Shown: piece by piece, positions 43,399-52,501 of the stretch
Layout: every line of letters starts with the position of its first letter
Position numbering within the stretch: position 1 is the stretch's first letter
NCBI GenBank assembly: GCA_040221475.1
Contig: JAVKEJ010000053.1
Span: 434,001 to 498,000 of the forward strand
Direction of reading: 5' to 3'
Source of the DNA: WLXB01 sp040221475
GTDB lineage: Bacteria; Pseudomonadota; Alphaproteobacteria; Rhodospirillales; Rhodospirillaceae
Length of the DNA: 64,000 bases
The notes under the pieces: model-generated
What the model was told of the DNA's origin: nothing
Database searches by the model: none
The model's input: only the letters and a program-made list of their open reading frames with translations
Position numbers and translations under genes: made by a program

Positions 43399-44330
43399 TG
43401 TCTCACCAGGGGCAGTTTTTAAGACACCCGTTGCGTCAATCAGACGGTAAAGAGGATGGTGGGTCGTTTACAGACCCGGTGTTCGACGATGAATATTACG
43501 GCCGGGACCAGGCTGGTGGTAAAGGCCGGACCATTGGCTTGGTTGTCGGTGTTGTTGTCGGAGCGATCATTGCCGGTGCGGCAGCATGGACCGTGTTTGG
43601 TCCTGGCGCAGATCAAGACGCAGCCCGGACGCCTCTGATTGTCGCCAATCCTGAGCCTTACAAAGCCCGTCCTGATGATCCTGGTGGGATGCAGGTCGAG
43701 AACCAAGATAAGTTGGTGTACGAGCGTGTCGGTGGGGCGACAGCACCAGCGGGAGCTGAAAACATTTTACCGCCACCGGAAGCGCCTAAAGCGCCGGCGC
43801 CAGAGCCAGAGCTTGCTTCAGAACCTACCTTAGAGTCTGCACCAGAAAGTGTAACGGCTCCGATTGCGGTGCCAACGCCGTCCGCCGCCGCACCTCTTGC
43901 AGAGCCTGCGACTGTCCCGGAGGAATCTGATTTACCCCAGTCATCGCCGGTCGCTCCTGCGGCTGAAACAGCTGCGGCACCTGTGGTAAACGCCACGCCA
44001 GAAGCTCAACCTGTTGCGCCAGCTCAATCAGTGCCATCAGCGGGAACGCCATCAACAGGAACTATTGATCCGCTGTCAGGAGATCATCTCATTCAGATCG
44101 CTGCTTTAAGATCAGAGGAGGCGGCACAAGCAGAATGGCAGCGTATCAGCAGCCGCTCTTCCAGTTTACTCGCGGCATACCGGCCTGTAATCGTGCGCGC
44201 CGATCTTGGCGAGCGGGGCATTTTCTTCAGATTACGCGCTGGGCCTTTAAATGGGCGTGCCGCAGCTGATAATTTGTGTGCGGCTTTGGCGGCGGAAAAC
44301 ATCGGCTGTCTTGTCGTTCGTAATGAGTAG
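43395..44330 (+). CDS. SPOR domain-containing protein
   Basis: Inner-membrane protein of 311 residues. A cytoplasmic N-terminus of about 45 residues is followed by one membrane helix at about 46-68 (IGLVVGVVVGAIIAGAAAW), a long Pro/Ala/Glu-rich periplasmic linker (about 100-215) and a C-terminal SPOR domain (about 232-311, HLIQIAALRSEEAAQAEW). SPOR domains bind denuded glycan strands at the division site. The position between argS and nagZ is conserved in Alphaproteobacteria. It overlaps argS upstream and nagZ downstream by a few bases. Confidence 0.9.
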   Translation: MMSHQGQFLRHPLRQSDGKEDGGSFTDPVFDDEYYGRDQAGGKGRTIGLVVGVVVGAIIAGAAAWTVFGPGADQDAARTPLIVANPEPYKARPDDPGGMQVENQDKLVYERVGGATAPAGAENILPPPEAPKAPAPEPELASEPTLESAPESVTAPIAVPTPSAAAPLAEPATVPEESDLPQSSPVAPAAETAAAPVVNATPEAQPVAPAQSVPSAGTPSTGTIDPLSGDHLIQIAALRSEEAAQAEWQRISSRSSSLLAAYRPVIVRADLGERGIFFRLRAGPLNGRAAADNLCAALAAENIGCLVVRNE

Positions 44331-45357
44331 TCCAGTCGGCCCTATATCCGCTGCAGTCTATGGATGTTCAGGGCTCACGCTGACGGACGCGGAGCGCGCT
44401 TTTTTTAAAACGACTAATCCGCTTGGCTTTATTCTGTTTGCCAGAAACGTTGATTCGCCTGAGCAGGTTCGACGTTTGGTGATGGAGTTCAGAGAGAGTG
44501 TGGGCAGAAATGCCCTGGTTTTGATTGACCAGGAAGGCGGCCGCGTTCAGCGTTTAAGGCCACCTCACTGGCGATCTGCACCGCCGTTCAGAGCGTTTGG
44601 CGAAGTTTATGCCCAGAAGCCAGAACGCGCACTCAAGGCCCTGAGGATTAACATGCAGTTGATCGGGGCTGAACTTGCGGAACTGGGCATTGATGTCGAT
44701 TGTGCGCCCTGTTTGGATGTACCCGTGCCTGGGGCCCATGATGTGATTGGCAATCGCGCGTTATCTGAAGACCCCAGTGTTGTTGCCGTGATGGCTGAGG
44801 CTGCGTGCCAGGGTCTGATGGATGTTGGTGTTGTGCCCGTGATTAAACATTTGCCTGGCCATGGTCGGGCAGGGGTCGACAGTCACGCTGCGTTGCCGGT
44901 TGTTGATACGTCAGTGATTGATCTCCAAACTTCTGATTTTGTGCCGTTTCGGGCGGTCTCAAAGCTGCCAGTAACCGCGATGACCGCTCATGTGGTCTAT
45001 TCCGCCCTGGATGAGTCCCAGCCTGCAACATTGTCTCAGAAGGTTATTTCTGAGGTGATCCGTAAAGACTTCGGCTTTGAAGGACTTTTGTTCAGCGATG
45101 ATCTGGGGATGAAGGCTCTTAGCGGTTCGTTTACAGATCTTGCTGAAGCCTGTCTTAAAGCGGGCTGTGACGTGGCGCTGCATTGCAGCGGCGTTCTCTC
45201 AGAAATGGAAGAAATGGCTCCGGGCGTTTCTGCGCTCTCTGAGAATGCACACCAGGCGGTGGAACAGCTGGATGCTTATCGTGGTCAGCCGCAACTCAGT
45301 ATTGATAAGAATATGGTCTCTTTCGAGGTCGCGTCTCTCCTAGACGCCGCAGCCTAA
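44323..45357 (+). CDS. nagZ: beta-N-acetylhexosaminidase NagZ
   Basis: Cytoplasmic family-3 glycosidase of 344 residues that removes N-acetylglucosamine from muropeptides during peptidoglycan recycling. ATG 44323 lies inside the end of the SPOR gene. Key sequences are IDQEGGRVQRL (substrate loop, about 68), DVDCAPCLDVP (about 125), the catalytic KHLPGHGRAGVDSH loop (about 175) and LFSDDLGMKAL (nucleophile Asp region, about 258). The gene is complete. Its product can feed AmpR-type beta-lactam responses where those exist; none is visible here. Confidence 0.95.
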   Translation: MSSPVGPISAAVYGCSGLTLTDAERAFFKTTNPLGFILFARNVDSPEQVRRLVMEFRESVGRNALVLIDQEGGRVQRLRPPHWRSAPPFRAFGEVYAQKPERALKALRINMQLIGAELAELGIDVDCAPCLDVPVPGAHDVIGNRALSEDPSVVAVMAEAACQGLMDVGVVPVIKHLPGHGRAGVDSHAALPVVDTSVIDLQTSDFVPFRAVSKLPVTAMTAHVVYSALDESQPATLSQKVISEVIRKDFGFEGLLFSDDLGMKALSGSFTDLAEACLKAGCDVALHCSGVLSEMEEMAPGVSALSENAHQAVEQLDAYRGQPQLSIDKNMVSFEVASLLDAAA

Positions 45358-45367
45358 AGCAGAAGAT

Positions 45368-46039
45368 ATGCTCTACACAGCCTCAACCTGGATTCTGCCT
45401 GCTTTGCTGGCGATAACGCTGCACGAAGCAGCGCACGGTTATGCCGCCATGTATTTTGGCGACCCAACGGCGAAGGATCAGGGCCGGGTCTCTTTAAACC
45501 CGTTTCGCCATGTGGATCCGGTTGGTACCTTTTTATTACCTGCCCTTCTCATTTTAAGCCGCGCCCCATTTGTTTTTGGCTGGGCAAAGCCAGTTCCGGT
45601 GAACTTTGGCCGACTAAGGAATCCACGTCGGGATATGGTCTGGGTGGCGGCGGCTGGGCCTGCGATTAATTTGTTTCTGGCGCTGCTCTCCGCACGGTTG
45701 ATTTATCTGGTCCCTGAAGTGCCAGATGGTGCCGACCAATGGATGTTTGATACATTAAGAAATAGCTTATTTCTCAATGTGATATTGTTTGTTTTTAACC
45801 TAATTCCTTTACCGCCTTTAGACGGTGGACGGATCGCAGTCGGATTACTTCCAATACCCCTCGCACGACGCTTGGCGCAGCTAGAAAAATACGGCATGTT
45901 CCTGATTATCGGTTTGCTTCTCGGGCTGCCTTGGCTGGGATCTATGATCGATGTTCCGATACGGCCTTTCGAGTGGGTGATTATGCCCATCGTAGAGGCC
46001 GTCATCACCGGAATTGCATATCTCGCTGGATTGATCTGA
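45368..46039 (+). CDS. site-2 protease family protein (M50)
   Basis: Membrane zinc metalloprotease of 223 residues. HEAAH at 19-23 in the first helix supplies two zinc ligands and the catalytic Glu. NLIPLPPLDGGRI (about 140-152) supplies the third ligand, Asp. There is no PDZ domain, so it belongs to the small rhomboid-sized S2P group, not RseP. Five or so hydrophobic segments are predicted. It lies 10 bp after nagZ and 16 bp before scpA in the same operon. The substrate is unknown. Confidence 0.9.
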   Translation: MLYTASTWILPALLAITLHEAAHGYAAMYFGDPTAKDQGRVSLNPFRHVDPVGTFLLPALLILSRAPFVFGWAKPVPVNFGRLRNPRRDMVWVAAAGPAINLFLALLSARLIYLVPEVPDGADQWMFDTLRNSLFLNVILFVFNLIPLPPLDGGRIAVGLLPIPLARRLAQLEKYGMFLIIGLLLGLPWLGSMIDVPIRPFEWVIMPIVEAVITGIAYLAGLI

Positions 46040-46055
46040 GGAGATCGCCCTAATC

Positions 46056-46868
46056 ATGGACGAACGTCCACCTTTTCAAGAAGATGAGCGGCCGATAGCC
46101 GCAGAAACGGCCACCAATCCGGACGATTTGGTGTTGAACCTTGGCGGCTTTGAAGGGCCGATCGATGTTCTGTTGACGCTGGCGCGCGATCAGAAAGTGG
46201 ATTTGATCCACATTTCGATTTTGGAACTGGCCGAGCAATATCTGGTTTTTGTGGATGCTGCGCGCATCCATAACCTGGAATTGGCTGCAGATTATTTGGT
46301 TATGGCGGCGTGGCTGGCCTATCTCAAATCCAAGATTCTCCTGCCGCGTGAGGAGGAAGATGAGCCCTCTGCGTCGGAAATGGCCGATGCCTTGCGCTGG
46401 CAACTTCTCCGCCTGCAATCCATGCAGGAAGCGGGCAAAAAGCTCATGGAACTGCCGCGCAAAGGGCAGGGATTCTTCACACGTGGCGATCCGGAAGGGC
46501 TGCCAGTGTCGTACACCTCAGTCTACGATATCTCACTCTACGACTTGCTCCGCGGCTATGCTCGGTCGCGTCAAGAAGGGCCGCCTAAGGCGCTGGAAAT
46601 AGAACCCATCGACATGTATTCGATTGATGACGCGATCGAACGCCTGCGCAGCATCCTTCCGAATGTGCCCGATTGGACCAATCTTGCAGCCTTTCTGCCA
46701 AAAGAAGGTATGTCACCGTTTAAACGTAGATCTGCGATTAGCACCACTTTGTTGGCGATATTAGAACTGGTTCGGCAGGGTAAAGCCGACGTTCGTCAAG
46801 ACGGTGGGGCATTTTCGCCAATTTTTCTGAAGCCGGCAAACCGGCCTGAACTTGTGGAGTCCGAATGA
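46056..46868 (+). CDS. scpA: segregation and condensation protein A
   Basis: Kleisin subunit of 270 residues that bridges SMC heads in chromosome condensation. Key sequences are LNLGGFEGPIDVLLTLARDQ (about 25-45), LAADYLVMAAWLAYLKSKILLP (N-terminal SMC-neck helix, about 72-93) and the C-terminal winged helix (about 200-255, ISTTLLAILELVRQGKADV). The start ATG 46056 follows GAGGAG. The last four bases overlap scpB. Confidence 0.95.
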   Translation: MDERPPFQEDERPIAAETATNPDDLVLNLGGFEGPIDVLLTLARDQKVDLIHISILELAEQYLVFVDAARIHNLELAADYLVMAAWLAYLKSKILLPREEEDEPSASEMADALRWQLLRLQSMQEAGKKLMELPRKGQGFFTRGDPEGLPVSYTSVYDISLYDLLRGYARSRQEGPPKALEIEPIDMYSIDDAIERLRSILPNVPDWTNLAAFLPKEGMSPFKRRSAISTTLLAILELVRQGKADVRQDGGAFSPIFLKPANRPELVESE

Positions 46869-47827
46869 CTGTTTCCGAAGCTGCATCTGATGAGAACGTG
46901 GTCGAGTTGGTTGCCGATAATGATGAACTTGACGCAGTCATCAATGATGAACTTGAGCAGATCACCGTTGATGAAGATATGCGACTGGTTGAGGCTCTGA
47001 TTTTTGCCTCTGCAACAGCGGTGACGGAGCGCAGCATCAAGGAACGCCTTGATGAGTCTGCCGATGTGACCAGTATTCTCGGCAAGTTGAAGGCGCTGTA
47101 TAAAGGCCGTGGCGTCGAGTTAACCCGGGCCGGAAACCGCTGGTTTTTTAGGACAGCGCCCGATCTTGGCGATCGCTTAAAGCTAGAGAAAATGGTGCCG
47201 AGAAAGCTCAGTCGTGCTGGTACTGAAACCCTGGCCATTATCGCGTATCACCAGCCAGTCACCCGCGCCGAAATTGAAGAAATCCGCGGTGTTGTGATCA
47301 GCAAGGGAACCATCGACATCCTTTTGGAAGAAGGCTGGATTAAGCCGAAAGGCCGACGTCATACACCAGGTCGTCCCGTCACATGGGGAACCTCAGACGC
47401 GTTCCTCGACCACTTTGGTCTGGAATCGCTGAATGATTTACCGGGGATCGATGAGTTAAAGGCAGCGGGTCTGCTGGATAGCCGACAGGGCCTTGCCGCA
47501 TACAACGCCCGCGCCAATGACAGCGACACCTTACTCTTTGATACTGAGGAGTCTGACGAAATGCTTGAGCCTCTTGAGGGAGGCGACGAAACGCCATCTC
47601 CAGAAGAGGCTATGGCAGAGGATTTCGCCGAAGAGAGTGAGGAAGCGGACGCTGACGCTGACGTTGAGATCAAAGAAAATGTCGAAAACGGCATTGATGA
47701 GAGTTCTCAAGCTGCGCATGAAGAGCTTCAAGATGTTTCTATTGACGAAGACGAAGCCGAAAACGTTATAGATTCAGGCTCTGAAGCTGAAAAACAGCAA
47801 GAGGACGAAGAAGCAAATCGAGGTTAA
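46865..47827 (+). CDS. scpB: segregation and condensation protein B
   Basis: Partner of ScpA in the SMC complex. Of 320 residues, about 35-210 form the two winged-helix domains (LVEALIFASATAVTERSI, LSRAGTETLAIIAYHQPVTRAEI, GRPVTWGTSDAFLDHFGL). The C-terminal about 100 residues are an extremely acidic, probably disordered tail (runs of Glu/Asp), longer than in most homologues. It is followed by 158 bp before tatA, which should hold a promoter. Confidence 0.95.
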   Translation: MTVSEAASDENVVELVADNDELDAVINDELEQITVDEDMRLVEALIFASATAVTERSIKERLDESADVTSILGKLKALYKGRGVELTRAGNRWFFRTAPDLGDRLKLEKMVPRKLSRAGTETLAIIAYHQPVTRAEIEEIRGVVISKGTIDILLEEGWIKPKGRRHTPGRPVTWGTSDAFLDHFGLESLNDLPGIDELKAAGLLDSRQGLAAYNARANDSDTLLFDTEESDEMLEPLEGGDETPSPEEAMAEDFAEESEEADADADVEIKENVENGIDESSQAAHEELQDVSIDEDEAENVIDSGSEAEKQQEDEEANRG

Positions 47828-47985
47828 TACCTTTTGGTCGAAAGCCGGTTTCCCTTGCGAAGGGTGATATTCAGCCCTAAGTACTTGAATGAAAGTTACT
47901 TTAGTTTAGGTGCCATTGCAGCACGCCGTAGTTTCTGCGATGATACAGCAACAACTTATGCAAAAAAGCATGGAGAATCAAAGAC

Positions 47986-48222
47986 ATGGGATCACTTAGT
48001 ATTTGGCACTGGGTTGTCGTTCTTGTCGTCGTATTGCTGCTCTTTGGTAAGGGTAAAATACCAGCGCTGATGGGCGATGTGGCAAAAGGCATTAAGTCTT
48101 TCAAATCGGGACTTAAAGAAGATGACGACGAAAAAGCGGACGTAAAGAAGGCGATCGACGAAAACCCTTCAGAAGATACCGCTATGGCTAAAGAAAAAGA
48201 CGAAGCGTCTTCGCGCGCCTAA
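47986..48222 (+). CDS. tatA: Sec-independent translocase subunit TatA
   Basis: Pore-forming subunit of the twin-arginine translocase; 78 residues. One N-terminal membrane helix (about 4-21, SIWHWVVVLVVVLLLFGKGK) with the conserved FGKGKIP hinge, an amphipathic helix (ALMGDVAKGIKSFKSGL) and an acidic tail. It is the first gene of tatABC. The exporter is needed by the Tat-type proteins encoded at 33743 and perhaps 53541. Confidence 0.96.
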   Translation: MGSLSIWHWVVVLVVVLLLFGKGKIPALMGDVAKGIKSFKSGLKEDDDEKADVKKAIDENPSEDTAMAKEKDEASSRA

Positions 48223-48288
48223 CTTTTTCAGGCCTATTGGTCCTTATGCAGGCAATTTTGCTGTCGCGACGAGTAAGGTAGGAACACC

Positions 48289-48792
48289 GTGTTCGGAATG
48301 GGCTGGTGGGAAATTTCTATTGTGGGTCTGATGATGATCCTTGTGCTTGGGCCCAAGGAACTTCCTCATGCCATGCGTACAATGGCCCGCATGATGAGAA
48401 AAGCGCGCCGCCTGGCGTCTGAGTTCCAGGGTCACATGGATGATTTGGTCAGGGAAGCAGACCTCGACGACGTCAGAAAAACAGTGAATTCCATTAAAAA
48501 CCATGATGTTGGAGCCGCGATCAGTCAGGCTGTTGATCCTAAAGGTGAGCTTCAGTCAGACTTAAATTCCACCCTGGATGATGCCAAGAAGCAGGTTTCT
48601 GACATTAAGACCGCTGCTGGACCCACCCCCGCGTCCACGCCAGCAGCATCTCAGGTGACTCCGGTCACGACGATACCGGCTGCTCCAGCAGCAATCGAAT
48701 CACCATCAACCAAAGCAGACGTGTCGGCACAGCCGGTGCCAGCCAAGACGGCCAAAGTCTCAGAACCTTCTGCGTCTGCGGGTAACGCCTAA
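48289..48792 (+). CDS. tatB: Sec-independent translocase subunit TatB
   Basis: Receptor subunit of the Tat complex; 167 residues. The start is GTG 48289. The N-terminal helix (MGWWEISIVGLMMILVLGPK) has the Glu-8-like charge and GPKELP hinge of TatB, followed by an amphipathic helix and a Pro/Ala-rich tail (about 100-167). It lies 66 bp after tatA and 5 bp before tatC. Confidence 0.95.
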   Translation: MFGMGWWEISIVGLMMILVLGPKELPHAMRTMARMMRKARRLASEFQGHMDDLVREADLDDVRKTVNSIKNHDVGAAISQAVDPKGELQSDLNSTLDDAKKQVSDIKTAAGPTPASTPAASQVTPVTTIPAAPAAIESPSTKADVSAQPVPAKTAKVSEPSASAGNA

Positions 48793-48797
48793 CTCCC

Positions 48798-49619
48798 ATG
48801 GCAGAGGATCCTGATTCCCATACGATGCCGCTGCTCGATCATTTGATGGAGCTGCGGAACCGTCTGATCTGGACCATCCTGGGGTTTCTGATCACTTTTT
48901 TTGTGTGCTTCTATTTCGCGCAACCGATCTATGGCTTTTTGGTCAAGCCTTTAGCCGAGGTTATGTTGGAAGTCGGTGGCACCAACCGCATGATCTACAC
49001 AGCGCTGACGGAGGCCTTTTTTACGCAGATTAAGGTTGGCTTTTTTGCAGCGGCGTTTGTCAGCTTTCCAATTGTTGCCAGCCAGCTATGGTTATTTATC
49101 GCGCCCGGGCTTTATAAGCACGAGAAGGGCGCACTTGCACCGTTTCTGGTGGCCAGCCCGGTCCTGTTTTTGGCCGGTGCTTCCTTCGTTTATTACTTCA
49201 TCATGCCCATGGCGTGGCGTTTTCTGCTTCAGTTCCAGACCGGCGCGGACGAGAGCGTGTTGCCGATTGAACTGGAAGCCAGGGTGGGTGAATACCTTGG
49301 TCTGGTAATGAAGTTGATTCTGGCCTTCGGGATCAGCTTTCAGATGCCCGTCTTGCTGGTTCTGCTGGCCCGGGTGGGTATTGTTTCAGCCGATGGACTG
49401 GCCGAGAAACGCAAGTACGCGATTGTCGGGGTGTTTGTCTTTGCTGCTATTGTCACGCCTCCTGATGTGATCAGCCAAATTGGCCTCGCCGTACCGATGA
49501 TGATTCTCTATGAAATCAGTATTTATGCCTGCCGCATTATCGAGCGAAAACGCGAAGAGGCTTGGGCAGAAGATGTTGAAGACGATGAATTCGAAGATAC
49601 GGACTTCAATGAGGCCTGA
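48798..49619 (+). CDS. tatC: Sec-independent translocase subunit TatC
   Basis: Core six-helix subunit of the Tat translocase; 273 residues. The N-terminal MPLLDHLMELRNRL contains the signal-peptide-binding Glu. The membrane segments lie between about 22 and 245, with FVSFPIVASQLWLFIAPGLY and VVTPPD-like AIVTPPDVISQ being diagnostic. The C-terminus is acidic. It is complete. Confidence 0.97.
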   Translation: MAEDPDSHTMPLLDHLMELRNRLIWTILGFLITFFVCFYFAQPIYGFLVKPLAEVMLEVGGTNRMIYTALTEAFFTQIKVGFFAAAFVSFPIVASQLWLFIAPGLYKHEKGALAPFLVASPVLFLAGASFVYYFIMPMAWRFLLQFQTGADESVLPIELEARVGEYLGLVMKLILAFGISFQMPVLLVLLARVGIVSADGLAEKRKYAIVGVFVFAAIVTPPDVISQIGLAVPMMILYEISIYACRIIERKREEAWAEDVEDDEFEDTDFNEA

Positions 49620-49732
49620 TCTTAGAGTTCAGTCTTGGGGCGATAATCCTGGTGTGTGATCGCGGTGGACGGTTGGCCTAGGGTTCCGTATAACCCGCGT
49701 CCATATACTTCACCTCAGCGGCTAGACCTCCC

Positions 49733-51016
49733 ATGCATGATTTAAAGTGGATTAGAGACAATCCAGAAGCCTTTGACAGCGGCCTTAAGCGTCGCGGTCT
49801 GGAGCCTCTGTCGGGCAGCATTTTAGCGCTGGATGAGCGCAACCGTGAGGCTGTGACCAAGCTCCAGACGCTTCAAACAGAGCGCAACGAAAGCTCGAAA
49901 AAGATTGGTCAGGTCAAGAAAGAGGGCGGAGACGCCTCTGAGATCATGGCCGCAGTGGCAGCGCTCAAAGATGAAATGGCGCGCCTGGAAGACGAACAAA
50001 AGGGGCTTTCGGACGATCTCCGGTCACTTTTGCTTGGCATTCCAAACCTCCCCCATGATGACGTTCCAGATGGTCTGAGCGAAGACGACAATGTTGAAGT
50101 GCGCAAGGTCGGAGAGCCCCGCACTTTTGACTTTGAGGTCAGGGACCATGTTGCGCTCGGCGAAGGTCTGGGCGGTATGAAATTTGATGCCGCAGCAAAG
50201 ATGTCCGGCGCACGATTCACGGTCCTGATGGGTCCACTGGCGAGGTTGGAGCGGGCGATTGCCCAATTCATGCTTGATACGCACACGGAGCAGAACGGTT
50301 ACACCGAGGTCATGCCGCCGCTGCTGGTGAAAGATCAGGCGCTGTTAGGTACGGGGCAACTGCCGAAATTTGCCGATGATCTTTACAAGACTCAGGATGA
50401 TTTATGGTTGATCCCAACAGCCGAGGTCTCACTGACCAATCTTGTTGCGGACAGCATTTTAACGGCTAGCGAATTGCCGCTTAGATTTACGGCCTTCACA
50501 CAATGTTTCCGCCGGGAAGCTGGCGCTGCGGGCAAAGACACCCGAGGCATGATCCGGCAACACCAGTTTGAAAAAGTCGAACTGGTCTCGATCGTTGAGC
50601 CGGAGCAATCCGCGGATGAGTTGGACCGCATGACGGCCTGTGCCGAGGGAATTCTACAAAAGTTGGAGCTTCCTTACAGAGTCATGGCGCTATCGACCGG
50701 TGACATGGGATTTGGAGCAAACCGGACTTATGATCTGGAAGTCTGGCTGCCTGGTCAAAACCTGTACCGAGAGATTTCATCGTGCTCAAACTGCCTAGAC
50801 TTTCAGGCGCTGCGCATGGGGGCGCGCTATAAGCCGGAAGAAGGGGCAAAGGGAACGCGCCCAGTGCACACCTTAAATGGCTCTGGTCTGGCCGTCGGCC
50901 GGACCCTGGTGGCTATCTTAGAGAATTATCAACACCAAGACGGTAGTGTTCATATACCAGAGGTTCTTAAGCGTTATATGGGCGGTTTAGAGGTCATACC
51001 GCCAGTTCAGGGGTAG
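49733..51016 (+). CDS. serS: seryl-tRNA synthetase
   Basis: Class II synthetase of 427 residues. An N-terminal long coiled-coil arm (about 28-105) binds tRNA-Ser. The catalytic domain has motif 1 (QFMLDTHTEQNGYTEVMPP), motif 2 (FTQCFRREAGAAGKDTRGMIR, about 252-272) and motif 3 (LNGSGLAVGRTLVAILEN). It is 113 bp after tatC and 7 bp before surE. Confidence 0.97.
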   Translation: MHDLKWIRDNPEAFDSGLKRRGLEPLSGSILALDERNREAVTKLQTLQTERNESSKKIGQVKKEGGDASEIMAAVAALKDEMARLEDEQKGLSDDLRSLLLGIPNLPHDDVPDGLSEDDNVEVRKVGEPRTFDFEVRDHVALGEGLGGMKFDAAAKMSGARFTVLMGPLARLERAIAQFMLDTHTEQNGYTEVMPPLLVKDQALLGTGQLPKFADDLYKTQDDLWLIPTAEVSLTNLVADSILTASELPLRFTAFTQCFRREAGAAGKDTRGMIRQHQFEKVELVSIVEPEQSADELDRMTACAEGILQKLELPYRVMALSTGDMGFGANRTYDLEVWLPGQNLYREISSCSNCLDFQALRMGARYKPEEGAKGTRPVHTLNGSGLAVGRTLVAILENYQHQDGSVHIPEVLKRYMGGLEVIPPVQG

Positions 51017-51023
51017 TGAAGTT

Positions 51024-51800
51024 ATGTTTACGCCGGTCGATGATCTCTCGGGCAGCAGAATACTTCTGTCCAATGACGACGGTATAGACGCCCCCGGGCT
51101 GGCAATATTAGAGAAAATAGCCCGCACACTGACCGATGATGTCTGGGTGGTTGCCCCTGCCAGAGAACAAAGCGGAGCCGGGCACTCCTTAACTCTGCAT
51201 CACCCTTTGCGGCCCACGCAATTGGGCGAAAAACGTTTCATGGTAGACGGTACGCCGACGGATTGTGTTCTGGTGGCCGCTCAACACATCATGACGGACT
51301 TTCCACCCGATTTGGTTTTGTCCGGCATCAACATGGGCGCAAACCTGGGCGAAGATGTTCATTACTCCGGCACGGTGGCTGCGGCTCTGGAAGCGACGTT
51401 GCAGGATATCCCGGCCATTGCTTTTAGCCAAATCATGAACGGCAGCCCCAATTGGGAGACAGCAGAGCATTATGCCGCCGACCTGGTTCGCTCAGTTTGC
51501 AAGGCAAGTTGGGGCCGTAATACATTGATTAATATTAATTTTCCGGACTTAGCGGTTGATGATGTGAAAGGCGTTAAACTCGCCATTCAGGGCAAACACA
51601 AGCTGGGTGATGAATTGATCGTTCGCGAAGACCCCAGGGGGCGGCCCTATATCTGGATAGGCCCGCCGCGTGTGCATGACACTCAGGATGAAACCACAGA
51701 CTTGAGTCTGACAGCGGCCGGGTACATTGCGGTTACGCCCCTGTCTGTCGATCTGACGGATCGCGACACCTTGTCCGCTTTGAAGCAGGTTCTCGAGTGA
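51024..51800 (+). CDS. surE: 5'-nucleotidase SurE
   Basis: Metal-dependent nucleotidase/exopolyphosphatase of 258 residues. The metal site is visible in ILLSNDDGIDAPG (about 14-26) and LSGINMGANLGEDVHYSGTVAAA (about 94-116; key Asn and Ser). It overlaps pcm by four bases (GTGA), the classic surE-pcm pair linked to stationary-phase survival and protein repair. Confidence 0.96.
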   Translation: MFTPVDDLSGSRILLSNDDGIDAPGLAILEKIARTLTDDVWVVAPAREQSGAGHSLTLHHPLRPTQLGEKRFMVDGTPTDCVLVAAQHIMTDFPPDLVLSGINMGANLGEDVHYSGTVAAALEATLQDIPAIAFSQIMNGSPNWETAEHYAADLVRSVCKASWGRNTLININFPDLAVDDVKGVKLAIQGKHKLGDELIVREDPRGRPYIWIGPPRVHDTQDETTDLSLTAAGYIAVTPLSVDLTDRDTLSALKQVLE

Positions 51801-52459
51801 GCCAGGACTCTCGCCGCATTCGTTTGATCATGGACCTCCGTAATTCTGGAGTCACTGATACGGCTGTGCTTTCAGCGATGGAACGTATTCCTCGCGAAAA
51901 TTTCGTGGAAGAGTCTTTTTTAGACCAGGCTTGGGCCAATCGCGCTTTACCGATTTCTTGTGGTCAGACCATAAGCCAGCCGCTTGTGGTCGGGTTGATG
52001 ACGCAGGCGCTCAAACTGTCTGATCGACATAAAGTGCTTGAGATTGGAACCGGTTCTGGCTACCAGGCCGCCATTTTATCGCGCTTGTGCCGTCGTCTTT
52101 ACACGATTGAACGGCATGATGACTTATTGGCTATCGCCGAAGAACGTTTTACAGCCATGTCTCTGCACAACATTACCACGCAGTCGGGTGATGGCTGGAA
52201 AGGCTGGCCACGACAGGCCCCCTTTGACCGCATTCTTGTTACTGCCGCTGCGCCCGTGGTGCCCCAGGACTTGGTGGCCCAATTGTCTGACGAGGGCGGC
52301 ATCATGATACTGCCGGTCGGCGGTGAGTCTGCTGACGATCAAATGGTGGTCAGGGTTACTAAGAATCAAGGACGATTGGAGTCAGAGCCGCTCTTTCCAG
52401 TCAGGTTTGTACCTTTGGTTGAAGGTGTACCCGATGGTCGTAGTCGCCGCGAGAATTGA
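51797..52459 (+). CDS. pcm: protein-L-isoaspartate O-methyltransferase
   Basis: SAM-dependent repair methyltransferase of 220 residues acting on isoaspartyl residues. It starts at GTG 51797 inside the surE end. ALPISCGQTISQPLVVGLM (substrate loop, about 52-70) and VLEIGTGSGYQAAILS (motif I, about 79-94) are canonical, as is ILVTAAAPVVPQDL. This is the bona fide Pcm, in contrast with the variant at 16849. Confidence 0.95.
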   Translation: MSQDSRRIRLIMDLRNSGVTDTAVLSAMERIPRENFVEESFLDQAWANRALPISCGQTISQPLVVGLMTQALKLSDRHKVLEIGTGSGYQAAILSRLCRRLYTIERHDDLLAIAEERFTAMSLHNITTQSGDGWKGWPRQAPFDRILVTAAAPVVPQDLVAQLSDEGGIMILPVGGESADDQMVVRVTKNQGRLESEPLFPVRFVPLVEGVPDGRSRREN

Positions 52460-52501
52460 TTATCTTGCGAAAGGCGAGTTCCGTTCGTATCGTTCCCCGC
52501 C